Notes under the pieces: generated by a model
Databases searched by the model: none
The model's input: only the letters and a program-made list of their open reading frames with translations
Told to the model about the DNA's origin: nothing
NCBI RefSeq assembly: GCF_020991455.1
Contig: NZ_JAJMOX010000005.1
Span: forward strand, 62,001 to 126,000
Direction of reading: 5' to 3'
Source: Flavobacterium sp. JAS
GTDB taxonomy: Bacteria > Bacteroidota > Bacteroidia > Flavobacteriales > Flavobacteriaceae
DNA: 64,000 nt
Position numbers and translations under genes: made by a program
Shown here: in pieces, positions 8,649 to 17,315 of the stretch
Position numbering within the stretch: the first letter of the stretch is position 1
Layout: each line of letters begins with the position of its first letter

Positions 8649-9236
8649 ATGAAAAAAGTAGTATTTATAGCTTGCAGTGTGGTATTTTTCCTGAGTTCTC
8701 AGCTTCAGGCACAAACAAGTAAAACTAAAGGATCTAAAACAGATAAAGTCATGACAAAAGAAACGATTTATCAATTTAAAGTACAAGATTTATCCGGAGA
8801 TCCGTTTGATTTTGCATCTTTGAAAGGGAAAAAAATTCTGATCGTTAATACCGCTTCAAAATGCGGATTAACACCTCAGTACAAAGATCTTGAAGCTGTA
8901 TACAAAGAGTATAAAGACAAAGGTTTTGTAATTGTAGGTTTTCCTGCTAATAATTTTGCTTCTCAGGAACCGGGAACAAACAAAGAAATTGAGACATTTT
9001 GCCAACAAAATTATGGTGTAACTTTTCCTATGATGGATAAAGTTTCTGTAAAAGGAGATGATATGTGTGAGGTTTACAAATTCCTGACTCAAAAATCTAA
9101 AAATGGTTTACAGGATTCTGAAGTAGAATGGAATTTTCAAAAATACTTAATCAACGAAAAAGGAGAATTAGTAAAAGTGATCAAACCAAAAACTTTAGTA
9201 ACAGAACCAGAAGTTATAAACTGGATTAAAAGCTAA
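8649..9236 (+). CDS. Glutathione peroxidase family thiol peroxidase, exported
   Basis: 195 residues with an N-terminal signal peptide (cleavage near AQA-QT, residue 22). The GPx fold follows with peroxidatic Cys72 in NTASKCGLTPQY, Gln106 in NNFASQEPG and Trp161-Asn162 in WNFQKYL, the catalytic tetrad of the family. Cys118 in IETFCQQ may be the resolving cysteine, as in thioredoxin-dependent GPx enzymes, so thioredoxin-like donors are more likely than glutathione. It reduces hydroperoxides, probably in the periplasm given the signal. It is monocistronic, between two terminators. Confidence 0.92.
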   Translation: MKKVVFIACSVVFFLSSQLQAQTSKTKGSKTDKVMTKETIYQFKVQDLSGDPFDFASLKGKKILIVNTASKCGLTPQYKDLEAVYKEYKDKGFVIVGFPANNFASQEPGTNKEIETFCQQNYGVTFPMMDKVSVKGDDMCEVYKFLTQKSKNGLQDSEVEWNFQKYLINEKGELVKVIKPKTLVTEPEVINWIKS

Positions 9237-9253
9237 TTTATAAGTATCTAAAC

Positions 9254-9299
9254 AAAAATCCACAAATTTGAGTAAATCAGATTTGTGGATTTTTTTTTT
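9254..9299 (+). terminator. Terminator after the glutathione peroxidase gene
   Basis: 14-bp stem (9254-9267 with 9281-9294) containing ATCCACAAAT / ATTTGTGGAT, followed by a T run. Confidence 0.85.
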
Positions 9300-9300
9300 G

Positions 9301-9382
9301 GAGCTATTTCCTGCTGTCCTTCCAAATCTTTTGCTTTTTAAAGAAAAAGGCAAAAGGATTTTTCCTCCCATCAGGGCTAGGG
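9301..9382 (+). repeat. Interspersed element, copy a of the GCTATATC/GGGGCTAG family
   Basis: Begins GAGCTATTTCCTGCTGTCC and ends CATCAGGGCTAGGG, with an internal AAAAGGAT. The same ordered blocks occur at 18015-18145 and, inverted, at 30628-30692. All three lie between genes. This copy is the most degenerate. Confidence 0.45.
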
Positions 9383-9492
9383 CAATTGTTTTTACAAGAA
9401 ATATATGATTTAAAAATGAGAAAAAAAATCCGTTTTAATCCGTGTTTTCGCTTTAATGAATCCGCGTCATCCGCGTGCCATCAACTTCAACG

Positions 9493-9990
9493 CTATTTCA
9501 ATATCAATTGCATGAAAACCAAATCAAGCCAATGATCAAATTTATAACCTACTTCGCGAATGGTTCCTATTGCGACAAATCCAAATTTCTCATGAAAAGC
9601 AATACTTCCCGCATTATCAGCATCAATAGCGCCAATCATAACATGAAAACCTTGTTCTTTTGCCAACCGAATCAACTCTGTCAGTAATTGAGATCCAATT
9701 CCTTTACCAATTACATTATCAACCACATATACAGAATGTTCAACAGTATATTGATACCCAATTTTTTCCCTGAATTGCCCATAACTCCCAAAGCCAACTA
9801 CTTTGCCGTCTAAATCAGCTACAACAATAGGCAAGTTTTTAGCTTTTTTGTCTTCAAACCATTTTGTTTGAACTTCAAGAGTTTGAACATCATAACTATA
9901 ATTTGCTGTAGTATGCAAAATAGAATGATTTACAATTTCCAGAATTTTTTCTAAGTCGTTTGTGGTTGCTGGTCTAAGATTAAGGCTCAT
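9493..9990 (-). CDS. GNAT N-acetyltransferase, phosphinothricin acetyltransferase-like
   Basis: 165 residues from ATG 9990. The sequence has the order of the Pat/Bar subgroup: an N-terminal LRPATTNDLEKILEIVNHSI, a GSYGQFREK-type substrate strand, then YVVDNVIGKGIGSQLL with the acetyl-CoA pyrophosphate loop (Gly-x-Gly-x-Gly type), and the late FHEKFGF motif. It probably acetylates an amino group of a small molecule or amino acid analogue with acetyl-CoA in the cytoplasm; the substrate is unknown. An alternative upstream start would read through the interspersed repeat at 10008 and is rejected. Confidence 0.85.
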   Translation of the reverse strand: MSLNLRPATTNDLEKILEIVNHSILHTTANYSYDVQTLEVQTKWFEDKKAKNLPIVVADLDGKVVGFGSYGQFREKIGYQYTVEHSVYVVDNVIGKGIGSQLLTELIRLAKEQGFHVMIGAIDADNAGSIAFHEKFGFVAIGTIREVGYKFDHWLDLVFMQLILK

Positions 9991-10007
9991 GGTTTTTGTT
10001 TTTTTTC

Positions 10008-10065
10008 GCCACGAATTCACGAATTATTATCTAACATTTTTTATTTTAATTCGTGAATTCGTGGC
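10008..10065. repeat. Inverted repeat, copy 1 of the GCCACGAATTCACGAAT family
   Basis: Perfect 19-base arms (10008-10026 and 10047-10065) with a 20-base spacer, flanked by T runs on both sides, between two minus-strand genes. Related copies lie at 19941, 24294 and 26038. It would fold as a strong hairpin and may also stop transcription. Confidence 0.85.
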
Positions 10066-10078
10066 TATTTTTTTGATA

Positions 10079-11257
10079 TTATTTAGTATTTAATTCAGTC
10101 AATAAAGTATCGACTTCTTTAGTGCTCCAGGTCATTTCGGTACAAATTTCTTTGGCGTCTTTAGCATATTGCAAAGCTAATTTTTTATCTTTTATTTTAT
10201 TGTAAAGCCTTGCTACGAGTAAGTTTCCATCATAAGAATCATTTAATTCTAAAGAATGTTTTACCCAGAAAATAGACTTTTTCAAACTCTCAGCATCAGA
10301 AATATGTTTCAAATAAGTTTGTCCAATATCTTTTAGAAAACTTGCATCATTCCACACTAGTTTCTGAGTGTCTTCAAGGGTCACTTTTTTATAAAACTGC
10401 CATTTCTCTGTTCTTTCAGCCAACGTCAAATCAAACTTAAAAACAAGAGAATCTGTTTTTTGCAATTTAATAGATTTTGCAACTTCCCTTTGTTTATAAT
10501 AGTTTATCGTATCCAGATTGTCCACATAAGGACGGAGTAATTCCGTTACAATACTTTCTATTTTTCTATCTACACGATTTTGAGATGTCACAGCTGCAAA
10601 TTTCTTTTGATGTTTTAAAACATATTGAAATTCCCTCGATTTTATATCAGTAACACCATTTGCGATAATACGCCAATTGGTTTCGCTAACTAATTGTTCA
10701 TCAGATTGTGTATTCAAATAAACATGTGTCGGAATTGATAAATCAGTTCTGTCTTTTCCTTTTTTCAAAGTATTCAAATACTCAAAAAACTTAGTCGAAT
10801 TACTCGGGTCATTCAGAAATTCTTTCTCTAAATAAGGTAATTGCATCCTTGAATTCAATGCATATTTTACCTCAGTCATAAATTCCGGCGTTTTCATTTC
10901 GCCTTTTAAAGCATACAAAAGTGTTTCTGTATTTGAATCAATAAATAAGAAAGTAGGTAGCGATTTAGTATTGTATTTGTCTTTAAGCGCAATTCCTTCC
11001 TCTTTTTCAATATTTTTCCAGGCGCAAACATAGTTTTCTTTCAGAAAAGCTATCACATTTGGATCACTAAAAACTTCTTTCTTCATTTGATTACAATGCG
11101 GACACCAATCTGCGTAAAGCATCACAAAAAGAGGTTTGTTTTGTAGTTTTGCCGTTTCTAGTGCTATTTTATAAGGTGTATCGTCAGGAACAAACTGATT
11201 TTGAGACTTTACAGTTTGCAACGACAAAAAAAGAAGGAGTATAGAGAGAAAACGCAT
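10079..11257 (-). CDS. Exported thioredoxin-fold protein with CPHC active site
   Basis: 392 residues with a signal peptide (about 1-18). A thioredoxin domain covers about 25-130, with WCPHC at 51-55 and the cis-proline in SLPTFLF (Pro101). CPHC is the DsbA-type dipeptide, but the fold order resembles the thioredoxin_7/DUF255-like group used for periplasmic disulfide reduction. The remaining 260 residues form a helical domain, with TPR-like helices near the C-terminus (LLVARLYNKIKDKKLALQYA). The partner is unknown. It is divergent from menD. Confidence 0.8.
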   Translation of the reverse strand: MRFLSILLLFLSLQTVKSQNQFVPDDTPYKIALETAKLQNKPLFVMLYADWCPHCNQMKKEVFSDPNVIAFLKENYVCAWKNIEKEEGIALKDKYNTKSLPTFLFIDSNTETLLYALKGEMKTPEFMTEVKYALNSRMQLPYLEKEFLNDPSNSTKFFEYLNTLKKGKDRTDLSIPTHVYLNTQSDEQLVSETNWRIIANGVTDIKSREFQYVLKHQKKFAAVTSQNRVDRKIESIVTELLRPYVDNLDTINYYKQREVAKSIKLQKTDSLVFKFDLTLAERTEKWQFYKKVTLEDTQKLVWNDASFLKDIGQTYLKHISDAESLKKSIFWVKHSLELNDSYDGNLLVARLYNKIKDKKLALQYAKDAKEICTEMTWSTKEVDTLLTELNTK

Positions 11258-11364
11258 ATCAAGTTTGTTTTAATCAAAAAAATCGCTTCTACAAATATAT
11301 TCCCTTTTTCTAAAAGCTACCTTAATATCTTCCTATTTATAAGTTAAATACAATGCGAAGTTTG

Positions 11365-11372
11365 TAACTTTG
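11365..11372 (+). promoter_or_regulatory. Likely -7 element of the menD promoter
   Basis: TAACTTTG matches TAnnTTTG and lies 60 bases before the menD start. No convincing -33 element was seen. Confidence 0.35.
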
Positions 11373-11431
11373 TAATATCGAAAAGAACGTTTAAACTCAG
11401 GCGTTTCTTTAAAAAAGTAATACACATACGA

Positions 11432-13093
11432 ATGATTTACCCCAAAATACCGCTTGCACAAAGCATTATCGAAATTTTTTCTGCAAAAGGAATCACCAAT
11501 ATCATAATTTCTCCCGGTTCTAGAAATGCACCTTTAACAATAGGATTTGCCCAGAATTCAAACTTTAAATGTTACAGTATTGCTGATGAACGCTGCGCAG
11601 CATTTTTTGCATTAGGAATTGCACAACAAACCAAACAGCCAACTGCAATTATCTGCACATCAGGGTCTGCACTTTTAAATTATTATCCGGCTGTGGCCGA
11701 AGCCTTTTATAGTCAGATTCCGCTGATTGTAGTTTCAGCAGATCGTCCGCAAAGCAAAATTGATATTGGTGACGGACAAACTATTCGTCAGGTAAATGTT
11801 TTTCAGAACCATTCTGTTTTTAATGCCAATTTAACCGAAGAAGCGTCTCATGACAATGATTTAAAAATCAACAAAGCCATTGAAACTGCGATACTTCAAA
11901 AAGGACCAGTTCATATCAATGCCCCTTTTGAAGAGCCTTTATATGAAACGGTAGAAACACTTTCGGTTCAGCCAACAATTACACATTCAGATGAAATCCT
12001 TGAAATTAAAATCATTGAAAATAGCGAAGAAGTTATTTCAAAATGGAATTTAGCCAAGAAAAAAATGGTTTTAATTGGTGTAAACGAAGCAAATTCTATA
12101 GATCAAAAAATAATAGAAAATTTTGCAAACGATCCGTCAATTGTTGTGCTTACAGAAACGACTTCAAACTTACATCATCCAAGTTTTGTGGGCAGTATCG
12201 ATACTTTAATTACACCGTTTGAAGATGCAGATTTTGAAGTATTTAAGCCAGAAATTTTAATCACTTTTGGCGGAATGATTGTTTCAAAAAGAATTAAAGC
12301 CTTTTTGCGAAAGTACAAGCCAAAAGAACATTGGCACATTGATACCTTGCGCGCCTATGATACTTTTAGTGCCTTAACACAGCATTTTGTAATGGAACCA
12401 AATGACTTTTTCAACGAATTATTACCCAAAACTATTTTTGTAGAAAGTGATTATTTTTCTAAAATTGATAAAATTTACGATTTAAGAAAAATCAGAAGAC
12501 AAGAATATCTTGAAAAAACTAAATTTTCAGATTTTAAAGTATTCGAAAAAGTAATTGAGTCTTTACCAAAAAATAGTCAGTTACAAATTAGTAATAGCTC
12601 AGCTATTCGTTATGCGCAATTAATAGAAATTGATCCTTCAATCGAAGTTTTTTGCAATCGAGGAACTAGCGGAATTGATGGAAGTACATCAACTGCAATT
12701 GGTGCTGCTGTTGGCAACGACAAACAAAACGTTTTTATCACCGGCGATATTAGCTTTTTATACGACAGCAATGCTTTGTGGAATGCTTATATACCTGAAA
12801 ATTTCAAAATTATTTTGATTAATAATGGAGGAGGAGGAATTTTTAGAATTTTGCCTGGTCATGAAGAAAAACCTGTCTTTAATACATTCTTTGAAACATC
12901 ACACCATTTAACAGCCGAACATTTGGCTAAGATGTATAAAATGAATTATTATACAGCATCTGATGTAGATTCTTTAGAGAAAAACTTAGAGTTGCTTTAT
13001 GCAAAGAATGATGCACCAACTATTTTAGAAGTTTTTACCCCAACTTTTGAAAATGACGTGATTCTAAAAAGGTTTTTTAGTGAGTTAATTTAA
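11432..13093 (+). CDS. menD: SEPHCHC synthase, menaquinone biosynthesis
   Basis: 553 residues, the normal MenD length. MenD condenses isochorismate with 2-oxoglutarate using thiamine diphosphate, the first committed step to menaquinone. The N-terminal Pyr domain carries SPGSRNAPL (about 27-35) and CTSGSA. The C-terminal PP domain has the TPP/Mg segment ITGDISFLYDSNALWN (about 434-450) and NNGGGGIFRILPG. It starts a run of plus-strand genes that includes menB and menA 2-4 kb further on, with two unrelated small genes between. Confidence 0.97.
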   Translation: MIYPKIPLAQSIIEIFSAKGITNIIISPGSRNAPLTIGFAQNSNFKCYSIADERCAAFFALGIAQQTKQPTAIICTSGSALLNYYPAVAEAFYSQIPLIVVSADRPQSKIDIGDGQTIRQVNVFQNHSVFNANLTEEASHDNDLKINKAIETAILQKGPVHINAPFEEPLYETVETLSVQPTITHSDEILEIKIIENSEEVISKWNLAKKKMVLIGVNEANSIDQKIIENFANDPSIVVLTETTSNLHHPSFVGSIDTLITPFEDADFEVFKPEILITFGGMIVSKRIKAFLRKYKPKEHWHIDTLRAYDTFSALTQHFVMEPNDFFNELLPKTIFVESDYFSKIDKIYDLRKIRRQEYLEKTKFSDFKVFEKVIESLPKNSQLQISNSSAIRYAQLIEIDPSIEVFCNRGTSGIDGSTSTAIGAAVGNDKQNVFITGDISFLYDSNALWNAYIPENFKIILINNGGGGIFRILPGHEEKPVFNTFFETSHHLTAEHLAKMYKMNYYTASDVDSLEKNLELLYAKNDAPTILEVFTPTFENDVILKRFFSELI

Positions 13094-13189
13094 AAGTAAA
13101 TAAAATAGTGTTAATTTTTGTTTATTACTAAATATTTGTTTTAGATTTGGAGTTTTAAAAAGTAAGAAAAATAATCTAAAATTAATATT

Positions 13190-13531
13190 ATGAGTACAAG
13201 AGAAGAATTAATTAAAAAATATGCATTAGACTTAAAAGAAAAATGCGGAGTAACTCCAAATATGGATTTATTGACTAAAGTAACTATAGGTTGCGGGCCA
13301 TCAATTTATAATGCAGATGCTTCAACAGTTGCGGGAACTCAACATTCTGAAGTAGATACAGTTAGAAAAAACTTCCTAGTTAAAAAATTAGGCTTGCCAG
13401 ATGGTCCAGATTTAGAAGCGGCAATCAATGATGTTCTTGCAAAATACGGACATTCTAATAAACATAAATACAGAGCAGTGGTTTATTATTTACTTACTTT
13501 GCATTTTAAAAAAGAAAGTGTCTACAAATAG
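13190..13531 (+). CDS. DUF2853 family protein
   Basis: 113 residues, soluble and without a signal peptide, matching the DUF2853 pattern: an N-terminal helix, then LLTKVTIGCGPSIYNADASTV, then ETV-like VDTVRKNFLVKKLG and a C-terminal YRAVVYYLL helix. The function of the family is unknown. A clean terminator follows, so it is probably a single-gene transcript and not truly part of the men cluster. Confidence 0.85.
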   Translation: MSTREELIKKYALDLKEKCGVTPNMDLLTKVTIGCGPSIYNADASTVAGTQHSEVDTVRKNFLVKKLGLPDGPDLEAAINDVLAKYGHSNKHKYRAVVYYLLTLHFKKESVYK

Positions 13532-13555
13532 ACTCAATTTTATAGATATTATAAG

Positions 13556-13580
13556 AAAGCACCCATTCAGGTGCTTTTTT
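13556..13580 (+). terminator. Terminator after the DUF2853 gene
   Basis: Stem AAAGCACC / GGTGCTTT with a 6-base loop and a T run. Confidence 0.85.
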
Positions 13581-13600
13581 GTTTATTATATATCAAATAT

Positions 13601-13635
13601 TTTTCGTCGTACCATTTTCAAACTTCGTACATTTG
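13601..13635 (+). promoter_or_regulatory. Likely promoter of the cvfB-like gene
   Basis: TACATTTG at 13628-13635 is an exact TAnnTTTG element 45 bases before the start. A TTTTCG sequence about 21 bases upstream is a weak -33 candidate. Confidence 0.45.
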
Positions 13636-13679
13636 CAGCTTAGAAACTTAGTCGCTTTTCGGCTTAGAACCTCAAGAAT

Positions 13680-14537
13680 ATGATTGAAATAGGAAAATAC
13701 AACACCCTTACCATACTACGTGATACCAAAGTTGGTTTATTTTTAGGAAACCCTGAAAAAGATCCTGAAGGAATTCACGACATTTTATTACCAAACAAAT
13801 ATGTTCCAAATGAATTTGAAATAGGCGAAGAACTAGTGGTTTTCGTTTATTTAGATCATGAACAACGCCCGGTTGCAACTACACTTGAACCTTATATTTT
13901 ATTGAATGAATTTTCACTTTTAAGAGTGAATTACATCAATCAGGTTGGTGCATTTATGGATTGGGGAATGGAAAAAGACATTCTTGTTCCGTTTAAAGAG
14001 CAAGCACGTCCAATGGAAAAAGGAAAACGTTATTTGGTTCACCTTTATATGGACGAAAAAACAAATCGCTTGGTTGCTTCAAGTAAATTGAACCAATTTT
14101 TAAGTAACGATCAGCTTACAGTTGAAAAAGGAGAAGAAGTTGATTTAATCGTTTCGCATATTACTGAATTAGGAATCAACGTAATCATCAACGAGCAGCA
14201 CAAAGGATTGTTGTACAAAGATGAAGTTTATGACGACGCTATAAGAACCGGAGACAGAATGCGCGGTTATATTAAAAACATTCGTCCTGATAATAAAATA
14301 GATGTTGCATTACAAGTGCAAGGATATCAAAGTATTGAGCCAAATGCAGAAAAGATTTTAGATGAATTAAGAGCCAATCGTGGTTTTTTACGTCTAAATG
14401 ACAATTCACATCCTGAAGATATTAAAACGGTATTAAAAATGAGTAAAAAGACCTTTAAAAAAGCCATTGGAGCTTTATATAAAGACAAACTCATCGAAAT
14501 CAAAGAAGACGGGATTTATCTTGTAAAAGAGAATTAA
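13680..14537 (+). CDS. CvfB-like S1-domain RNA-binding protein
   Basis: 285 residues with the CvfB/YitL architecture: three S1-like OB folds (about 1-65, 68-135 and 145-215), including the typical GAFMDWGMEKDILVPF segment of the second one, and a C-terminal winged-helix domain (about 225-283) with HPEDIKTVLKMSKKTFKKAIGALYKDK. CvfB in Staphylococcus is an RNA-binding regulator of virulence genes; in flavobacteria the role is not known. It is cytoplasmic and flanked by a promoter and a terminator, so probably monocistronic. Confidence 0.9.
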   Translation: MIEIGKYNTLTILRDTKVGLFLGNPEKDPEGIHDILLPNKYVPNEFEIGEELVVFVYLDHEQRPVATTLEPYILLNEFSLLRVNYINQVGAFMDWGMEKDILVPFKEQARPMEKGKRYLVHLYMDEKTNRLVASSKLNQFLSNDQLTVEKGEEVDLIVSHITELGINVIINEQHKGLLYKDEVYDDAIRTGDRMRGYIKNIRPDNKIDVALQVQGYQSIEPNAEKILDELRANRGFLRLNDNSHPEDIKTVLKMSKKTFKKAIGALYKDKLIEIKEDGIYLVKEN

Positions 14538-14565
14538 GATTTAATTTTAAATCTCAATATTTTTT

Positions 14566-14617
14566 AAAATCCAAATTCCAATGTGCTTGATATTACATTG
14601 GAATTTGGATTTTTTTT
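14566..14617 (+). terminator. Terminator after the cvfB-like gene
   Basis: 19-bp perfect arms (14566-14584 and 14595-14613) containing ATCCAAATTCCAATGT, followed by a run of T. The arms share the TTGGAATTTGG theme with the repeat just downstream. Confidence 0.75.
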
Positions 14618-14639
14618 ATTTGGAATTTAGATTTTCCAT

Positions 14640-14672
14640 ATTGGAATTTGGAATTTAAAAATATTGGAATTT
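14640..14672. repeat. TTGGAATTTGGAATTT repeat, copy 1
   Basis: ATTGGAATTTGGAATTT followed by an A run and ATTGGAATTT. An almost identical copy lies at 48456-48487, also just after a terminator. Confidence 0.6.
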
Positions 14673-14696
14673 ATTCGCAAGAATCAATAATAACAG

Positions 14697-14733
14697 GAAA
14701 GGCTGCTCATTACAAGCAGCCTTTCCCTTTTTA
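14697..14733. terminator. Orphan hairpin with GAAAGGCTGCT arms
   Basis: 11-bp perfect stem (14697-14707 with 14715-14725) followed by CCTTTTTATT. It looks like a terminator, but no gene ends next to it on either strand. Confidence 0.6.
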
Positions 14734-15391
14734 TTCTAGTTTTAAAAAAAATTGTAATTAAAAAAAAACAGAAATAAAATAAATTCGGATCCATTCAAAA
14801 AATAATAGCTTTATTAATTTTAGAAATTACTTCTTGAAACGGTATGTCTTTAAATAATATATACATTCATATTAAAAGCAAAAAATCAAGTTCACGGCTA
14901 GTCCATTTGGTTTGATAAAATAACTTATAGAAAGTTTTAGTTAGCATTTTTTCCTCTTTTCGTAATCAATTTGATACTAATTACTAAACAATTCTAGCGT
15001 TTAACCTTAGGTGTTACTATTTCCTTTTTGAAGTTTCAACAAATGAATAAATCATTTGCCCATTAATTATAGGTTTACGAATTAAAACCATAAAAAAATG
15101 AGCGACAAATTTTTTAAATTTTCTCAAAAAAATCATTTTTTAGGTTAATAAATCAGTGAAAGAAAATCAATCTTAAACCAATGAAATGAAATGTATCTCA
15201 TTGATTTCTAGGATGTAAAATTAAATATTATTTTTTAAAACTAGTGTTAAAAAATGTTATTTTTTGTAAGTAAATCCCAATTGTTAACATTGCGGGCAAT
15301 TATTAGTACAGACTTAAACTAAATTGAGTAGGTAAAAATATAAAAATGCTTTATTTTTACACTATAATTATTTAAAATAAAACAAATAGAA

Positions 15392-16225
15392 ATGGATTGG
15401 ATAACTGCCAGAGAATTTGAAGATATAACCTATAAAAAATGTAACGGAGTTGCGAGAATTGCTTTTAACAGACCAAATGTTAGAAATGCATTCCGCCCAA
15501 AAACAACTTCAGAATTATACCAGGCTTTTTATGATGCTCAAGAAGACACTTCGATAGGTGTTGTTTTGCTTTCTGCCGAAGGACCGTCGACAAAAGATGG
15601 TGTATATTCTTTTTGCAGTGGAGGAGATCAAAATGCTCGCGGACATCAGGGTTATGTTGGAGAAGATGGTCAACACCGTTTGAATATTCTTGAAGTGCAG
15701 CGTCTGATTCGTTTTATGCCAAAAGTTGTCATTGCTGTTGTTCCAGGTTGGGCAGTTGGTGGCGGACATAGTTTGCACGTGGTTTGCGACATGACACTGG
15801 CAAGTAAAGAACATGCTATTTTTAAACAAACAGATGCCGATGTAACTAGTTTTGATGGTGGTTACGGATCTGCTTATCTGGCCAAAATGGTAGGACAGAA
15901 AAAAGCACGTGAGATTTTCTTTTTAGGAAGAAATTATTCTGCTCAGGAAGCCATGGATATGGGAATGGTAAATGCCGTAATTCCTCATGACGAGCTAGAA
16001 GCAACGGCTTACGAATGGGCACAGGAAATTTTGCAAAAATCACCAACTTCTATAAAAATGCTAAAATTTGCGATGAATTTAACAGACGACGGAATGGTAG
16101 GACAGCAGGTTTTTGCAGGAGAAGCTACTCGTTTGGCCTATATGACCGAAGAAGCTAAAGAAGGAAGAAATGCTTTCTTAGAAAAAAGAAAACCAAACTT
16201 TGGCGAAAATAAGTGGTTGCCATAA
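15392..16225 (+). CDS. menB: 1,4-dihydroxy-2-naphthoyl-CoA synthase
   Basis: 277 residues of the crotonase fold. MenB closes the second ring of the naphthoquinone from o-succinylbenzoyl-CoA. Visible are the oxyanion-hole segments SGGDQNARG and VPGWAVGGGHSLH and the MenB-specific QTDADVTSFDGGYG. The Asp in QTD is the residue found in bicarbonate-independent MenB enzymes such as the mycobacterial one, where E. coli has Gly, so this enzyme probably carries its own catalytic carboxylate. It lies 98 bases upstream of menA, with a hairpin in between. Confidence 0.97.
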   Translation: MDWITAREFEDITYKKCNGVARIAFNRPNVRNAFRPKTTSELYQAFYDAQEDTSIGVVLLSAEGPSTKDGVYSFCSGGDQNARGHQGYVGEDGQHRLNILEVQRLIRFMPKVVIAVVPGWAVGGGHSLHVVCDMTLASKEHAIFKQTDADVTSFDGGYGSAYLAKMVGQKKAREIFFLGRNYSAQEAMDMGMVNAVIPHDELEATAYEWAQEILQKSPTSIKMLKFAMNLTDDGMVGQQVFAGEATRLAYMTEEAKEGRNAFLEKRKPNFGENKWLP

Positions 16226-16238
16226 AGAAATAAAAATA

Positions 16239-16297
16239 GTTTCAAGTTTCAGGTTTCGAGTTACGAGACCAAAACTTGAAACCTGAAACTTGAAACT
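16239..16297. repeat. Inverted repeat between menB and menA
   Basis: Perfect 19-base arms, AGTTTCAAGTTTCAGGTTT (16239-16257) and its complement (16279-16297), with a 21-base spacer. No long T run follows on the plus strand, so it may weaken but not block read-through into menA. Confidence 0.8.
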
Positions 16298-16323
16298 TTT
16301 GCACATTTAAACAAAAAAATATA

Positions 16324-17286
16324 ATGAAACATTGGATTGAAGCCGCGAGATTGCGCACATTACCTTTATCAGTTTCCGGAATTATAGTAGGAAGTATATA
16401 CGCCTTATCAAACCCAACAGAAACCATCAATACGCCAACAGAAGTATTTAGCTGGAAAATCTTTGGTTTTGCACTATTAACAACATTAGGTTTACAGGTT
16501 TTATCCAATTTTGCAAACGATTATGGAGATGGAGTAAAAGGTACAGATAACGTTGATAGAATAGGTCCGAAAAGAGCTATCCAGAGTGGTGTTATTACGC
16601 CGCAAGCCATGAAAAAAGCAATTATAATTACGGCTGCATTGACATTATTATCAGCCATAATTCTAATTTATTTTGCTTTTGGAGAGAGTAATTTCGGATA
16701 TTCAATCTTCTTCTTGTTATTAGGAATCGCTGCAATTGTTTCGGCTATTCGCTACACAGTTGGTAATTCAGCCTACGGATACAAAGGTCTTGGAGATGTA
16801 TTTGTTTTCATCTTCTTCGGGCTTGTAAGTACGTTGGGAGTAAACTTTTTGTACTCAAAAGAAGTAGATCCACTATTAATTTTACCTGCAATTTCTATTG
16901 GTCTATTGAGCGTTGGCGTTTTAAACCTAAACAATATGCGCGATGAAGAATCAGACAGAAAATCAGGAAAAAACACAATCGTAGTTAAAATGGGCGGAGC
17001 AAAAGCTAAGATTTATCATTTTACCTTGATTATTACTGCAATGGTTTTAGTGCTTCTTTTTGCTTTTTTAAGTGATTATAACTTTGATCAATACTTATTT
17101 ATATTGGCTTTTATACCTTTAACTAAACATTTAATTACGGTCTATAAAAACCAAAACCCTAAGCTATTAGACCCAGAATTAAAAAAATTGGCACTAAGCA
17201 CATTTTTACTTTCAATATTATTAACAGTATGTATGATCTCATTGATTTCAGACATTATTGTTAATCTCTTTTTAGGTGGCAGATAA
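16324..17286 (+). CDS. menA: 1,4-dihydroxy-2-naphthoate polyprenyltransferase
   Basis: 320 residues of the UbiA superfamily with about eight to nine membrane spans. MenA attaches the isoprenoid tail to DHNA, giving demethylmenaquinone. Both Asp-rich motifs are present: NDYGDGVKGTDNVDR near residue 65 and NNMRDEESDRKSGKNT near 203, which bind the Mg-diphosphate of the prenyl donor. It follows menB on the same strand and precedes the UPF0173 gene by 29 bases, so the latter pair is probably co-transcribed. Confidence 0.97.
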   Translation: MKHWIEAARLRTLPLSVSGIIVGSIYALSNPTETINTPTEVFSWKIFGFALLTTLGLQVLSNFANDYGDGVKGTDNVDRIGPKRAIQSGVITPQAMKKAIIITAALTLLSAIILIYFAFGESNFGYSIFFLLLGIAAIVSAIRYTVGNSAYGYKGLGDVFVFIFFGLVSTLGVNFLYSKEVDPLLILPAISIGLLSVGVLNLNNMRDEESDRKSGKNTIVVKMGGAKAKIYHFTLIITAMVLVLLFAFLSDYNFDQYLFILAFIPLTKHLITVYKNQNPKLLDPELKKLALSTFLLSILLTVCMISLISDIIVNLFLGGR

Positions 17287-17315
17287 ATTAAAGTTCAACT
17301 TTAAAATTTATAAAA

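Larger units (their letters stand above)
14538..15391. other. 854-base gap without a recognisable gene
   Basis: The first 200 bases hold two hairpins and a TTGGAATTTGG repeat (listed separately). The rest, about 14740-15391, is very AT-rich, has stops in all frames and shows no clear promoter element or RNA fold to my eye. It is unusually long for this window and precedes menB directly, so it may hold a long leader or a small RNA. Only a 26-codon minus-strand frame near 14950 with a GAGG-like sequence before it was noticed. Confidence 0.4.

Noticed and set aside
14880..14960. 26-codon minus-strand frame with a GAGG-like sequence before it
   Set aside because: Too short and without any known relative; kept only as a note for the long gap before menB.
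14538..15391. Large structured RNA such as tmRNA, 6S or RNase P RNA in the gap
   Set aside because: None of the diagnostic conserved segments was seen.
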